From Methylobacterium variabile (GTDB taxonomy: Bacteria > Pseudomonadota > Alphaproteobacteria > Rhizobiales > Beijerinckiaceae): 49,072 nucleotides of DNA. Below, piece after piece: positions 1-8,129 of the stretch; position 1 is the stretch's first letter, and every line of letters begins with the position of its first letter. Location of the stretch: the NCBI RefSeq assembly GCF_001043975.1, contig NZ_LABY01000024.1, positions 1-49,072 on the forward strand, read 5' to 3'. A program made the position numbers and the translations under genes. The notes under the pieces are model-generated. The model saw only the letters and a program-made list of their open reading frames with translations. It was not told the origin of the DNA and searched no databases.

Positions 1-687
1 GCACAAGGCGGCCGTCACCGAGCGCTTACCGACCAGAAGCGCATCCTGCTCGATCGGAGCCTCCCCCCTCTGAAGCATCGGTGGAACGAGGCACACGAAA
101 TCGGGCACGACCTAATCCCATGGCACGCAGGCATGATGCTCGGGGATACCGAGCAGACACTGACCCCAGCCTGCCACGAGATCATGGAGGCCGAGGCGAA
201 CTACGCTGCGGGCCGAATACTCTTCCTAGGCGATCGCTTTCGCGCCGAGGCCGAGGCGTCCACTCCGAGCCTTGAACTCGTTCGGACGCTGAGCAAAGGG
301 TTCGGCAACACAATGACCTCGACCCTTTGGCGCTTCGCCGAGCAGGGTCATGGCGGTCGGCCTATGGTCGCGCTGGTGACAGGTCACCCTCACCCCACCA
401 AGCGAAAAGTAGACTTCGATCCAGCTCGCCCATGCCGCTACTGCATCGAGTCTCCGCCATTCCGCGAGCGCTTCGCTAACTTGACTGAGTTGGACTTATT
501 TCAGGTTATCGTTGGCTATTGTGGTGCTCAAACTGGAGGAAGCCTCGGTCAGGCTGAAGTTGCTTTGCGAGATTGCAACGGTGAACCGCATGTATTCGCG
601 TTCGAAACCTTCTTTAATCGATACGAAGCCCTAACGTTGGGCTTTTGGCTTCGACCTCAGCCGACTGTCGCTCCGCGCCGAGCATGA
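1..687 (+). CDS. ImmA/IrrE-like zinc metallopeptidase, 5' end cut by window
   Basis: The frame is open from the first base of the window with no credible start before 133, and the key motif lies upstream of that ATG, so the gene is treated as partial at its 5' end. Codons 32-42 read WNEAHEIGHDL, an HExxH zinc site. About 30 residues later comes EAEANYAAGRILF, the downstream Glu-rich helix typical of the ImmA/IrrE family (PF06114). Family members cleave repressors or act in stress regulation; the target here is unknown. The 3' end overlaps the convergent diguanylate cyclase remnant by 57 bases. The first ten or so codons read less like the family than the next frame does (KAAVTERL...), so a frameshift near base 28 is possible. 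Confidence 0.7.
   Translation, partial: AQGGRHRALTDQKRILLDRSLPPLKHRWNEAHEIGHDLIPWHAGMMLGDTEQTLTPACHEIMEAEANYAAGRILFLGDRFRAEAEASTPSLELVRTLSKGFGNTMTSTLWRFAEQGHGGRPMVALVTGHPHPTKRKVDFDPARPCRYCIESPPFRERFANLTELDLFQVIVGYCGAQTGGSLGQAEVALRDCNGEPHVFAFETFFNRYEALTLGFWLRPQPTVAPRRA
13..34. repeat. Left copy of a window-end inverted repeat
   Basis: CGTCACCGAGCGCTTACC followed by GACC recurs in inverted orientation at 49031-49054, with a two-base insertion in the second copy. The copy lies inside the peptidase reading frame. Its nature is unknown; it could be duplicated coding DNA or a recombination site. Confidence 0.5.
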
Positions 688-2270
688 TCTGTCGGTAATG
701 CCGCCACTCTGACCGAGCTGCGCTATCACGCGATTGCGGCCCCGTCGCTTGGCCTCGTAAAGCGCGGCATCTGCCGCCGCGAAACACTCCGTCTGCGTCA
801 CGCCCGAACCCAGCGTGAGGCAGGCCACGCCGATGCTCACGGTTATGAACCCGCCTTCCTGACCGCTGTGCGGGATCTGAGTGCGGGCAACCGCTTGGCG
901 GATGTGTTCGGCCCGGAACGCCACCTCGCGACCGGCCGGCCCCAGCAACAGGACACCGAACTCCTCGCCGCCGATCCGGCAAGCCACCTCGTCAGGTCCG
1001 CTCACCTGCCGCTTGAGACAGCGCGCGATGGTCCGCAGCACCTCGTCGCCGGCAAGATGGCCGTAGGTGTCATTGTAGCGCTTGAACTGATCTGCATCGA
1101 TCAGCAGCAGCGACAGGTTCTCGCCGGTACGCTCTGCCTGGCGCTGCAACCCGTCGAACACGGCATCGAAGTGGCGCCGGTTCGGCAGGCCGGTGAGGCC
1201 GTCGGTCGCCGCGAGTTCGGCAAGCGCCTTGTTCGCATCGAGCGCAGCGCGCTCGGCCTGGGCCCGCCGTTCGAGCTCACGCTGCAGCAGCAGGGTGAGG
1301 CTGGTAAGGCCTAGGCACAGGATCAGCACAACGGCCTGATGCCAATCGCCTTCGGTCGCCAGATCGCTCGGATTGCCGCCACGGAGACGTTCACGTTGAT
1401 GATGAGCGGCCGCAAGCCGACGTGGCTGAAGGTGTAGAACCGCTCGATGTTGTCCAACTTCGCCGTGGCGACGAACTGCCCAGCATCGTGCTCCAGGTAG
1501 TGGTGGAAATGCGCTGATCCAGCGATGTTGCGTCCTATAGTTTTCTGGTCGGAGGGGTTGCGGGCAAGCATCACACCATCGGTACGGAACAGCGCGACGC
1601 TGCTGCCCTGATCGATGCTGAGACGCCGCAGCAGCCCGTCGAGGTAGGAGACGTCCATCGCGCCGACGACCACACCCGCGAACGTCCCATCCGCGTAGGC
1701 CAAACGGCGGCTGAACGGGATAACCAGCCGGCCACCCTTCTGGGTACGGGTGGGCTCGCCGATGTAGAGGCCGACATCCGGCCGCTCTTTGTGCACCCGA
1801 AAGAAGTCGCGGTCCTCGAGTTGCAGGCGTCGCGGCACCTGCGAGCCCGAGTCCATGAACACGCTGCCCTGGGCATCTACCGCGAGGATCGAGCCGAGGC
1901 CGTTCGCAGTCGAGGAGCGGTCGAACAGGATGAGGTGACGCAGATCGGGCGCGACCCCCTCGATCTTCGGGTTCTGCAGGCCCTCGACCACCGCCTGCAG
2001 GGAGAGGTCGTAGAGCTCGATGTTGCGGTCGATCGCGCTCTCGGTGATCTCGAGCAGGTTCTGCGAGGTCCGGGAGACCTGGTCCCAGGCGCTTTGGCGC
2101 ATCTGCAGCACCATCACGGTCGTGATGGTGCCGAGGGCGAGCGTGGCGACGACGCTCAGAGCTGCGAGCTTTCGCCGGGTGAGATGCTGCAAGGAATAGA
2201 AATGGCCGCGCATCGGTGCTCCGCGCACGAGTGGATGCGCCCCTGCTCTAGCGCTATCTAGCATCGCCAA
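631..2270 (-). pseudogene. Membrane diguanylate cyclase split by a frameshift
   Basis: Two abutting frames make up one recognisable protein. The first half (1323-2270) has a basic N-terminus, one membrane segment (AALSVVATLALGTITTVMVL) and a periplasmic double-Cache-like sensor region containing RDFFRVHKE and GEPTRTQKGG. It stops just where the second membrane helix is expected. The second half (631-1329) begins inside that helix (VLILCLGLTSLTLLLQ), followed by a coiled linker and a GGDEF domain with DGLTGLPNRRHFD and the active-site motif GGEEF. Neither half alone makes a normal sensor cyclase, and the halves meet at GTGCTGA. One indel between about 1335 and 1375 would restore a single protein of about 540 residues that makes c-di-GMP. 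A sequencing error is the alternative. The start could also be the ATG at 2213. Confidence 0.75.
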
Positions 2271-2337
2271 TGCTTAAGATGCGGTTGTCTTTATCTCTAC
2301 TATTTACAGCGCTTTGCAGGCATGGACACGGGGTGCT

Positions 2338-2793
2338 TCAGGCGCTCTGCATCCCGAACAGGTCGAGCTGCTGAGTGCTCGGCAAGCGCCGCGGCCGCCC
2401 GCGCGGCTTTGGGAGAGGTCTGAGCTGAGGCAGCTCCTGGCGCGGCTTTCCGTGCAGCACGGCTCCGACGATCCGACAGCCGTCACCATAATGGAGGAGG
2501 TACAGGCTGTGGGTGCCGGCCCGCAGGATCTCCTGGCACAGCGGCTCGCTGGTCGGCAGGCGTGCCAAGGCCGCGAGGAGGCAGGACAACCCTGCCGCAG
2601 CAATATCCATGGCGCGGAACTCGATCTCGCGCATCCCCCAGCGTTGGCGAGCAGCGCCGGCGGTTGTCGACGGGAACGGGTTGGCGGCGAACGCCGTCAT
2701 CTCGTCACCGATGAATGCCGCCAGCCGGTCGCGCTCGGCGATGTGACTGGCCGTTAAAAGGGCACCGGCAAGCTGGCGCTTGTTCACGGGCAT
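2338..2793 (-). CDS. Conserved-looking hypothetical protein
   Basis: This is a 151-residue frame starting MPVNKRQLAGALLTASHIAERDRLAAFIGDEMTAF if the ATG at 2793 is used. A longer version from 2853 would overlap the upstream gene. There is no signal peptide or membrane helix. The C-terminus is basic and proline-rich (LPKPRGRPRRLPS) and ends QLDLFGMQSA. It lies 28 bases after the upstream minus-strand gene and is probably cotranscribed with it. I do not recognise the family. Confidence 0.5.
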   Translation of the reverse strand: MPVNKRQLAGALLTASHIAERDRLAAFIGDEMTAFAANPFPSTTAGAARQRWGMREIEFRAMDIAAAGLSCLLAALARLPTSEPLCQEILRAGTHSLYLLHYGDGCRIVGAVLHGKPRQELPQLRPLPKPRGRPRRLPSTQQLDLFGMQSA

Positions 2794-2821
2794 TGTCTCG
2801 TTGGCTCTCACTGCGTCCCGA

Positions 2822-3241
2822 TCATGCGACCAGGATGTCGCTGAGATCGGCATCTCGGGTTCGGCTCGGCCATGCGAGATCCCGCTCCTCGGCCATTATC
2901 GACGGGTGCACTGACGAGGTCAGCTCGATGGTCGTGGTCCAGAGCCGCCAGGGAGCAGGCACCGGCAGGAGCTCCGCCTCGTCCAACAGAAGTTGAGCTT
3001 GCCCGCCCCGCTCTGCCATCAGCCGGAACGGGTGCTCCGCGGCAAGTCCAATCAGCACGACGGTCACGACATTGCGGCCGGGCTGCAGCCAGGGTGTTAC
3101 ATCGTAGCTGAAGCCGTCCTCAGAGGGGTCGAGGCCCTCGACCGCCGCTTGCGTGACCGCGTAAGTGTTCAGACTGACCACAGCGCGGCACCCTGCGCCC
3201 GACAACGTCAGGCGCAGCCGCTCTCCCGCTCGTACTTGCAT
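2822..3241 (-). CDS. Hypothetical protein, possible beta-sandwich fold
   Basis: The start at 3241 is chosen because a GGAGCGAGG ribosome-binding site sits just upstream; this gives 139 residues beginning MQVRAGERLRLTLSGAGCRAVVSL. Alternating hydrophobic strands and the stretch FSYDVTPWLQPGRNVVTVVLIG resemble an extracellular beta-sandwich or carbohydrate-binding module, but there is no signal peptide and no clear family match. It forms a likely two-gene unit with the next minus-strand gene. Confidence 0.5.
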   Translation of the reverse strand: MQVRAGERLRLTLSGAGCRAVVSLNTYAVTQAAVEGLDPSEDGFSYDVTPWLQPGRNVVTVVLIGLAAEHPFRLMAERGGQAQLLLDEAELLPVPAPWRLWTTTIELTSSVHPSIMAEERDLAWPSRTRDADLSDILVA

Positions 3242-3427
3242 GGTTGGCCTCGCTCCAAGCGTAGCAGTGGCTGCTTCGCGGGTTTTCCACAATGGGAACG
3301 GGCCGTGAACGACAATGAAGCGTTAACCATGTGGCGGCGACGCCTGCAGCGACCGGATCACGGGCCCACTGGCTCGCAGCAGCGGACCGCGATGAGGTGG
3401 GGCAGGCCCCATCAATGGGAGATCCTG

Positions 3428-3673
3428 ATGCCCTATACGCTCGTGCGTCTCGCCTCCGGGAGCTATGACGTCGACCTGGATGGCAGCATCGTCGCCAGCC
3501 TGGTGCTCGAGCCCAGGCGAGGCCGCTCACCCTTGAGGTGGCACGTCGAGTTGCTTGAAGCGACCCCGCGTGCGAAGCGGCCGGCCCCGTTCACGGATCA
3601 GACCCATACGTTTCTGAGCTTTGAGGAGGCCGTGAGCTGGCTCGGCGTGAAGGAAGTTACGTTGAGTGAATAA
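3428..3673 (+). CDS. Small hypothetical protein (81 aa)
   Basis: The ATG at 3428 follows GGGAG at a good distance and gives a compact 81-residue protein: MPYTLVRLASGSYDVDLDGS, then a basic segment (EPRRGRSPLRWHVELL), then FLSFEEAVSWLGV at the end. The frame stays open far upstream, but that part lacks protein-like character. No family is recognised. It is probably soluble and cytoplasmic. Confidence 0.55.
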   Translation: MPYTLVRLASGSYDVDLDGSIVASLVLEPRRGRSPLRWHVELLEATPRAKRPAPFTDQTHTFLSFEEAVSWLGVKEVTLSE

Positions 3674-3870
3674 GGATGCTCAACCGCAACGGCGCCGTAA
3701 TCGAGGCGCACCGAACCCGCAGATCGGCACGAAGCCTGCAAAATTTGCCGACTGACAGTGCCGCGAGCGTGCTGATCGACATTCGATTTAATCGCAAGTG
3801 CATCGCTTACGATATTGACGCTGTTCAAGATCTCTGATCCCAATCGGGCTTCTCGAGCGGGAGAAGGCAA

Positions 3871-4377
3871 ATGAGCGAAACCGACATCCCCGCGGTGGAT
3901 CCAGTCGAGCGCACCAGTGACATCATCTCGGCCTACGTGGCTCACAACGTGGTTCAGCCCTCAGCCCTGCCCGAGTTGATTGCGTCGGTGCATGCTGCCC
4001 TGCAGAGCCTCAACAACCCGACTCCTGCCGAGCCCGAAAAGCCGACGCCGCCAATTCCCATTCGCAGGACAGTGACGCCGGACCACATCATCTCGCTGGA
4101 GGACGGCAAGCCGTACAAGACGCTCAAGCGTCACCTCTCCGGGCGAGGCCTCACCCCAGAGCAGTACCGCGAGAAATGGGGCTTGCCTCGCGACTACCCG
4201 ATGGTAGCGGCTAACTACGCCAGCCAGCGATCCGTGCTCGCGAAGAACTCTGGGCTCGGCCAGCACAGGGCGGGTCGTTCCGCTCTCAGCAAGGCTGCCG
4301 CGCCTGACGCGAAGGTCACTGACAAGGCGGCGAGCCGTGGGCGGTCACGCAGGACGAAGGCGCCGGTCGAGGCTTAA
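3871..4377 (+). CDS. MucR/Ros-family transcriptional regulator, zinc ligands lost
   Basis: The protein has 168 residues with an excellent RBS (GGGAGAAGG) before the ATG. After a variable N-terminal helix region (DIISAYVAHNVVQPSALPELIASVH) it has the MucR/Ros core: TPDHIISLEDGKPYKTLKRHL, then TPEQYREKWGLPRDYPMVAANYA and a final RSVLAKNSGLGQ. The first zinc ligand of the family (CLED in classic MucR) is Ser here, and the last His of the H..HH part is missing (HLSGRG). It therefore resembles the metal-free variants described in rhizobia. Family members bind AT-rich DNA and repress surface, cell-cycle or transfer genes and usually their own promoters. Confidence 0.9.
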   Translation: MSETDIPAVDPVERTSDIISAYVAHNVVQPSALPELIASVHAALQSLNNPTPAEPEKPTPPIPIRRTVTPDHIISLEDGKPYKTLKRHLSGRGLTPEQYREKWGLPRDYPMVAANYASQRSVLAKNSGLGQHRAGRSALSKAAAPDAKVTDKAASRGRSRRTKAPVEA

Positions 4378-4418
4378 TCGTCTGCATCGCGACGGGCTGA
4401 ATGCCTGAAGGGGTACGA

Positions 4419-4730
4419 TCAGAAGTCTGGATCGGGAGTGGATCCCGCTGCGCTGAGCGCTTCGGCCCACCTCTCGTCAAGCCAAGCGTGGATGGCGCTG
4501 ATCCCGCGATGATCGAGCTGGTAGATCCGGCGTGTTCCCTCTGCGGTCTCGATCACCAGACCAGCCTCTTTGAGGATGCGCAGGTGCTGGGAGACGGCGG
4601 GCCGAGTGACCGCCATAGTGTTGGCGAGCTCGCCGACAGGGCTGGGACCGCGTGCGAGACGCTCGAAGATCTGCCGCCGAGTCGGATCGCCGAGCGCTGC
4701 GATCGCGAGAGAGGCCTGTGTGTTAGCCAT
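4419..4730 (-). CDS. ArsR-family winged-helix repressor
   Basis: This 103-residue protein has the whole ArsR winged-helix fold: ALGDPTRRQIFERLARGPSPVGELA, recognition helix VTRPAVSQHLRILKEAGLV, and a wing (ETAEGTRRIYQL). It has no obvious cysteine metal site, so it belongs with the non-metal members often linked to small-ligand or SRPBCC-type genes. It is divergent from the GyrI-like gene at 4846. Its start codon lies inside a long palindrome (4723-4753), which implies that it represses itself and perhaps its neighbour. Confidence 0.92.
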   Translation of the reverse strand: MANTQASLAIAALGDPTRRQIFERLARGPSPVGELANTMAVTRPAVSQHLRILKEAGLVIETAEGTRRIYQLDHRGISAIHAWLDERWAEALSAAGSTPDPDF

Positions 4731-4753
4731 GGCTTACTGTAAGCCGTGGCTAA
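4723..4753. promoter_or_regulatory. Palindromic operator over the arsR-type start codon
   Basis: TTAGCCATGGCTTAC, one base, then GTAAGCCGTGGCTAA forms a 15-bp inverted repeat with a single mismatch. It covers the repressor's ATG (4728-4730) and faces the divergent gene at 4846. Size, symmetry and position fit an ArsR dimer operator; binding is inferred. Confidence 0.75.
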
Positions 4754-4845
4754 CCCAATGGCTATAACCTGATCATCGCGGTGCCGGGCGCTCGTTGTTC
4801 CTTGCAGCTTCATGAACGGGCCATAAGCGAGCCTGGGAGAATAGG

Positions 4846-5313
4846 ATGGCAGATCGGGTGCTGGACGGCATGAGCGCGCCGGAGATCGTGTTGGTCTCCC
4901 CGAGCATCTGCGCCGTCGAATGGGCAGAGGTGGCCTTCGCCGCCATCCCGCAGTTCCAGCGCGAGGCTCGCGCGCGTGTCAATGCGGCGCTCGCGGCTCA
5001 GGGCGTCGTGAAGGTTGGCCCTGAGGTGACGTTCTCCCTCTCGCCCTCCGGCGGCCACATTCGCATCGCTGCGGGTTCGACCATTGCCGGAGGCTTCAAG
5101 GCCGTCGGCGGCGTGACCGTGCAGGAGATCCCCGCTGGTCGTGCGGCGCACCTGCGCCTGGAAGGGTCCTATGCGCTGCTCCCCGACGCCTGGCGAGCGC
5201 TGGCAGCCTGGGTCGTGGAAGACGACCATGAACCCGCTGGCCTGAGCTGGGAGACATACGGCGACCCGTCTGTGCCGGTCACCAATCTCTACACGTTGCT
5301 CACGGCGCGCTGA
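4846..5313 (+). CDS. GyrI-like / AraC effector-binding-domain protein
   Basis: This 155-residue stand-alone small-molecule-binding domain resembles the GyrI/SbmC and AraC effector-binding family: VTVQEIPAGRAAHLRLEGSY, then LPDAWRALAAWVVEDDHEP and a final DPSVPVTNLYTLL, the usual acidic and aromatic end of the ligand pocket. No DNA-binding part is attached. Divergent placement from an ArsR repressor, with a shared palindromic control region, suggests that it is induced by the same signal and senses or sequesters a small compound. The ligand cannot be told from sequence. Confidence 0.7.
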   Translation: MADRVLDGMSAPEIVLVSPSICAVEWAEVAFAAIPQFQREARARVNAALAAQGVVKVGPEVTFSLSPSGGHIRIAAGSTIAGGFKAVGGVTVQEIPAGRAAHLRLEGSYALLPDAWRALAAWVVEDDHEPAGLSWETYGDPSVPVTNLYTLLTAR

Positions 5314-5512
5314 CGATGGCGGGTAACTGAGGCTGCCGAGAGATCACGCCTGCTTGGGGGTTGCGATCGCGAGCAGCGAGGGTCGGAAGCACCTCCCGCT
5401 ACGACCTTCCTTCTCCCGAACAACCAGCTTTCAGCATGATATAACCTGCATCTAGCGTGCGGCAGAACCATCTTGCTTGACGCACATAGCCGTCCGGGCA
5501 AATGCTTCGCGC

Positions 5513-5605
5513 AAAGAAAAGGGCCGCCCTAGCGAGCGGCCCGAAGTCTAGGGAGGAAACGCCCAAAGAGGGCTGCACGACCGCGACCTCGTCGCGGCCG
5601 TGCAT
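5513..5605 (-). ncRNA. Candidate small RNA with anti-Shine-Dalgarno region
   Basis: Reading the minus strand from about 5605: a near-perfect 13-bp hairpin (GCACGGCCGCGAC, GAG loop, GTCGCGGTCGTGC), a small GCCC-TCTTT-GGGC hairpin, then a single-stranded stretch containing UUUCCUCCCU, then GGGCCGC-N8-GCGGCCC and UUUUCUUU as an intrinsic terminator. A promoter with a 17-base spacer sits immediately upstream. Hairpins flanking an exposed C-rich UCCUCCC recall alphaproteobacterial trans-acting sRNAs that bind ribosome-binding sites, such as the alpha-r14 type. Assignment to a family is inference. Confidence 0.65.
5521..5542 (-). terminator. Intrinsic terminator of the candidate sRNA
   Basis: GGGCCGC and GCGGCCC form a perfect 7-bp GC stem with an 8-base loop, followed on the minus strand by TTTTCTTT. 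Confidence 0.75.
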
Positions 5606-5609
5606 CTGC

Positions 5610-5638
5610 GTTCTACGCTGCACTGCAGCATCTGCCAA
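5610..5638 (-). promoter_or_regulatory. Sigma70-like promoter for the candidate sRNA
   Basis: On the minus strand TTGGCA (5638-5633), a 17-base spacer and TAGAAC (5615-5610) precede the predicted RNA start by about 5-7 bases. Confidence 0.55.
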
Positions 5639-5642
5639 GCGC

Positions 5643-6169
5643 AAATCTGCGACACAGTCCGGTGCCGGATGCACGTTTTGTGTGCTTGCAGGCGTTCCTG
5701 CGATCCAGCCTGCTGGGTAGAGCGCGAGCGCGGCAGTTCACGAATTTTCCCTCTGCTCACGCTCCGCCAACTGTCGGCAGCGCAGTTGCGCCTGTCGCCT
5801 CAGTGCGTCTGCGAAGGTGAAATCGGCCACAAGGCCGCGAGCACCACCCTGATCGAGCCGCGCCAGAACGCGCAGTGTCCAGCCCTGGATAGGATGGCGT
5901 TGCCTCTCTGAAGGATCTTTTTGGAAATTGAAAGATGTCTTCTACCATCCGGAAAAGTATTTTTATCTTTCCAGACCCATGAGGAAATCAAATCGGCGCA
6001 CTACGTAGCGAGGCGTCGTTATGTTACACACGAAGAAAATCGTCTCAGCTTTATAAAATTGTGCGAGTATTTTCGATGGTGCTGCAGGAGGGACATTTGT
6101 GCGCCGCTGTCCCTCTCTGATGCGATCGTCGAAAGCTCGACGACCTTCAGGCCCAGTCACGTGAGCTAA
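5643..6169. other. Intergenic stretch, no supported gene
   Basis: The left part is GC-rich and carries no reading frame with a convincing start or composition. From about 5920 to 6090 the DNA becomes markedly AT-rich compared with its surroundings. An 82-codon plus frame (5921-6169) covers that part but has no recognisable motif and a cysteine- and arginine-rich composition, so it is not called. Confidence 0.4.
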
Positions 6170-6373
6170 TCAGGTATCGGGGGCTTGGAGGCGACCGCCG
6201 AACGGGCCTCTTGGAAATGAAGCAGAAAGGTTTTCGAGCGTGTCTCCCTTGATCCAGGCCCCGTAAGCTTGGCAGTATGCCTCGGGGATCGGCCGAGATC
6301 TCGTGATGCGGAGGATTGCTTTGAGCACGCCGACGAGCCGCCCGCCGAGCCAGGTACGAACTGTCCTCAGCAT
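6170..6373 (-). CDS. Possible small hypothetical protein (67 aa)
   Basis: This short frame reads MLRTVRTWLGGRLVGVLKAI at its start and later AWIKGDTLENLSASF, with plausible amino-acid composition. It would overlap the lipase gene if that gene starts at 6303 but not if it starts at 6393. No family is recognised, and it may be spurious. Confidence 0.25.
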   Translation of the reverse strand: MLRTVRTWLGGRLVGVLKAILRITRSRPIPEAYCQAYGAWIKGDTLENLSASFPRGPFGGRLQAPDT

Positions 6374-7550
6374 CTCCCGCCATTTTGGACGGATGCTTGC
6401 CTGCGCAGCCTACCTCGCGGTTGGGGCAAGCTCCGCGGTCTATGCCCAGACCAGTAGTGGTACGCGCCAGGCGACGAGCGTCCGCTCGTCACCCGGAACC
6501 CTCCTCGATTGGCAGCCGATCCCAGGAGCGCCAGACGGAGCGGCAGCCTACCGCGTGCTCTACCGCTCCACCGGCATGCGCGGTGAGCCAATCGCGGTCT
6601 CAGGAGCCGTCATTGTGCCCGCTGGTCCTGTCCCGCTCGGCGGGCGGCCGATCGTTGCTTGGGCACACCCAACCACGGGTGTAGTCGACAAGTGTGCTCC
6701 TTCGCTCGCCCGCGGCCTGTTCCGCTCCATCCAGGGCCTGCGCGAGATGCTGGAGGGCGGGTACGTCGTCGCCGCCACGGATTACCCCGGGCTAGGCACG
6801 CCCGGTGCTCACCCCTACCTCGTAGGCGACAGTGAAGGACGGGCGGTCCTTGACTCGGTGCGCGCGGCGCGCCAACTCGCGGGTCCAGGTGGAACCACGC
6901 GCGCCTTCGCGGTGTGGGGCCACTCGCAGGGCGGCCAGGCGGCGCTGTTCACTGGCCTTCTGGCCCGGCGCTACGCGCCCGACCTGACGCTGGTCGGCGT
7001 CGCAGCGGCTGCCCCAGCGACGGAACTCGCCACGCTGATGATGGCCGACCTCGACACTTCGGGCGGCAAGAACCTCACGGCCATGACCCTGTGGTCGTGG
7101 TCACGTGTCTACGGTGCTTCGATCACCAAGGTGGTCACACCCGCCGCGCTGCCGGTGATCAACGAGCTCGCCAACGACTGCATCGAGACCATCTTCGACG
7201 TGCTGGAGCGCCGTAGACCTTCACGGGAGCTCGACCGCAGCTTCCTGGCCGTCAACAACCTCGCCGACCGGCAGCCGTGGCGCGGTCTCCTGGCCCGCAA
7301 CACGCCCGGCACACTCCCGCGCGACATCCCGATCTTCCTGGCCCAGGGCAGCACCGACACCCTCGTGCTGCCGCGTGTGACTCAGGACTACCGGGCGCGT
7401 CTCTGCCAGGCAGGTAGCCGGGTCGAGTTCGACCTCGTGCCGGGTGTTGGACACCTGTTCGTGGCGCGTGACGCCGCCCCTGCCGCGATCGAGTGGATCG
7501 GTGAGCGCTTCGCGGGTGCGCCTGCCCCGAGCAATTGCGGGCAGGAGTGA
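6303..7550 (+). CDS. Secreted lipase-family alpha/beta hydrolase
   Basis: The product is up to 415 residues. An internal ATG at 6393 gives a cleaner signal peptide (MLACAAYLAVGASSAVYAQ), so the true start may be there. The body matches the secretory lipase family (LIP, PF03583): a loop region with WAHPTTGVVDKCAPS, DYPGLGTPGAHPYLVG, and the nucleophile elbow GHSQGGQAA with the catalytic Ser. The acid/His part is IFLAQGSTDTLVLP followed by GVGHLF near the C-terminus. It probably hydrolyses esters in the periplasm or outside the cell. It is not obviously tied to its neighbours and looks like metabolic cargo. Confidence 0.85.
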   Translation: MMRRIALSTPTSRPPSQVRTVLSISRHFGRMLACAAYLAVGASSAVYAQTSSGTRQATSVRSSPGTLLDWQPIPGAPDGAAAYRVLYRSTGMRGEPIAVSGAVIVPAGPVPLGGRPIVAWAHPTTGVVDKCAPSLARGLFRSIQGLREMLEGGYVVAATDYPGLGTPGAHPYLVGDSEGRAVLDSVRAARQLAGPGGTTRAFAVWGHSQGGQAALFTGLLARRYAPDLTLVGVAAAAPATELATLMMADLDTSGGKNLTAMTLWSWSRVYGASITKVVTPAALPVINELANDCIETIFDVLERRRPSRELDRSFLAVNNLADRQPWRGLLARNTPGTLPRDIPIFLAQGSTDTLVLPRVTQDYRARLCQAGSRVEFDLVPGVGHLFVARDAAPAAIEWIGERFAGAPAPSNCGQE

Positions 7551-7613
7551 CCCACTTGGTGAGTGGTGACTTCCTGCTGAGGCGCGTGATCGAACGGCCG
7601 AAGGAGAAGTTTC

Positions 7614-7990
7614 ATGTCGCATCACAGGTCGTTGGCCCCTCTTCGGCCATTGGTGTTCTGCTCGCCGCCCTCCTCAGCTCCGGCTCCGCCGAGGCGGGCG
7701 AGAGGACGCAGGTTGCACAGGCACAAGCGGCGCGACGACGGGTCGTGTTCGCCTGCCCTGGTGGTGTGCAGCTTCGTGTCGAGTTCGCGGTCACGGATCC
7801 CGGTCAGCCGGTGATCGTCCACCCTGCTCAAGGCCCAGCCATCACCCTCCCCGCCCAACTGAGCGGATCCGGCTTCCGGTATGGGGATGACCAGCACGAG
7901 CTGCAGGGCAAAGGGCGCGAGGTTACTTGGACGGATCGTAACCAGCCTCCACCCACCTGCACCGAGCAGGGTTCCAAATCTGGCAAGTAA
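7614..7990 (+). pseudogene. MliC-like lysozyme-inhibitor protein with shifted signal peptide
   Basis: An ideal RBS (AAGGAGAAG) and ATG at 7614 open a signal-peptide-like frame (MSHHRSLAPLRPLVFCS). The hydrophobic core and mature protein continue in another frame as LLAALLSSGSAEAGERTQ. The mature part resembles membrane-bound C-type lysozyme inhibitors (PF09864): FACPGGVQLRVEF, then ITLPAQLSGSGFRYGDDQHELQGKG and a final PPPTC, with the two cysteines placed for a disulfide. One indel near 7650-7672 would repair it. If no error is present, translation could only begin at poor upstream GTG or TTG codons in the second frame. Confidence 0.6.
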
Positions 7991-8129
7991 TTATCGAACA
8001 CAGTGGCTCTGACATGGTCAGAACATGAGCCGAGCATTGCAGAAATGTAACGCAGCCAAGATTGGAGTTGCGGCGTTCTATAACTGTTCTCGAAGCTGAT
8101 GAAGTGCTTCGACACAGGGGGACGCTTCC

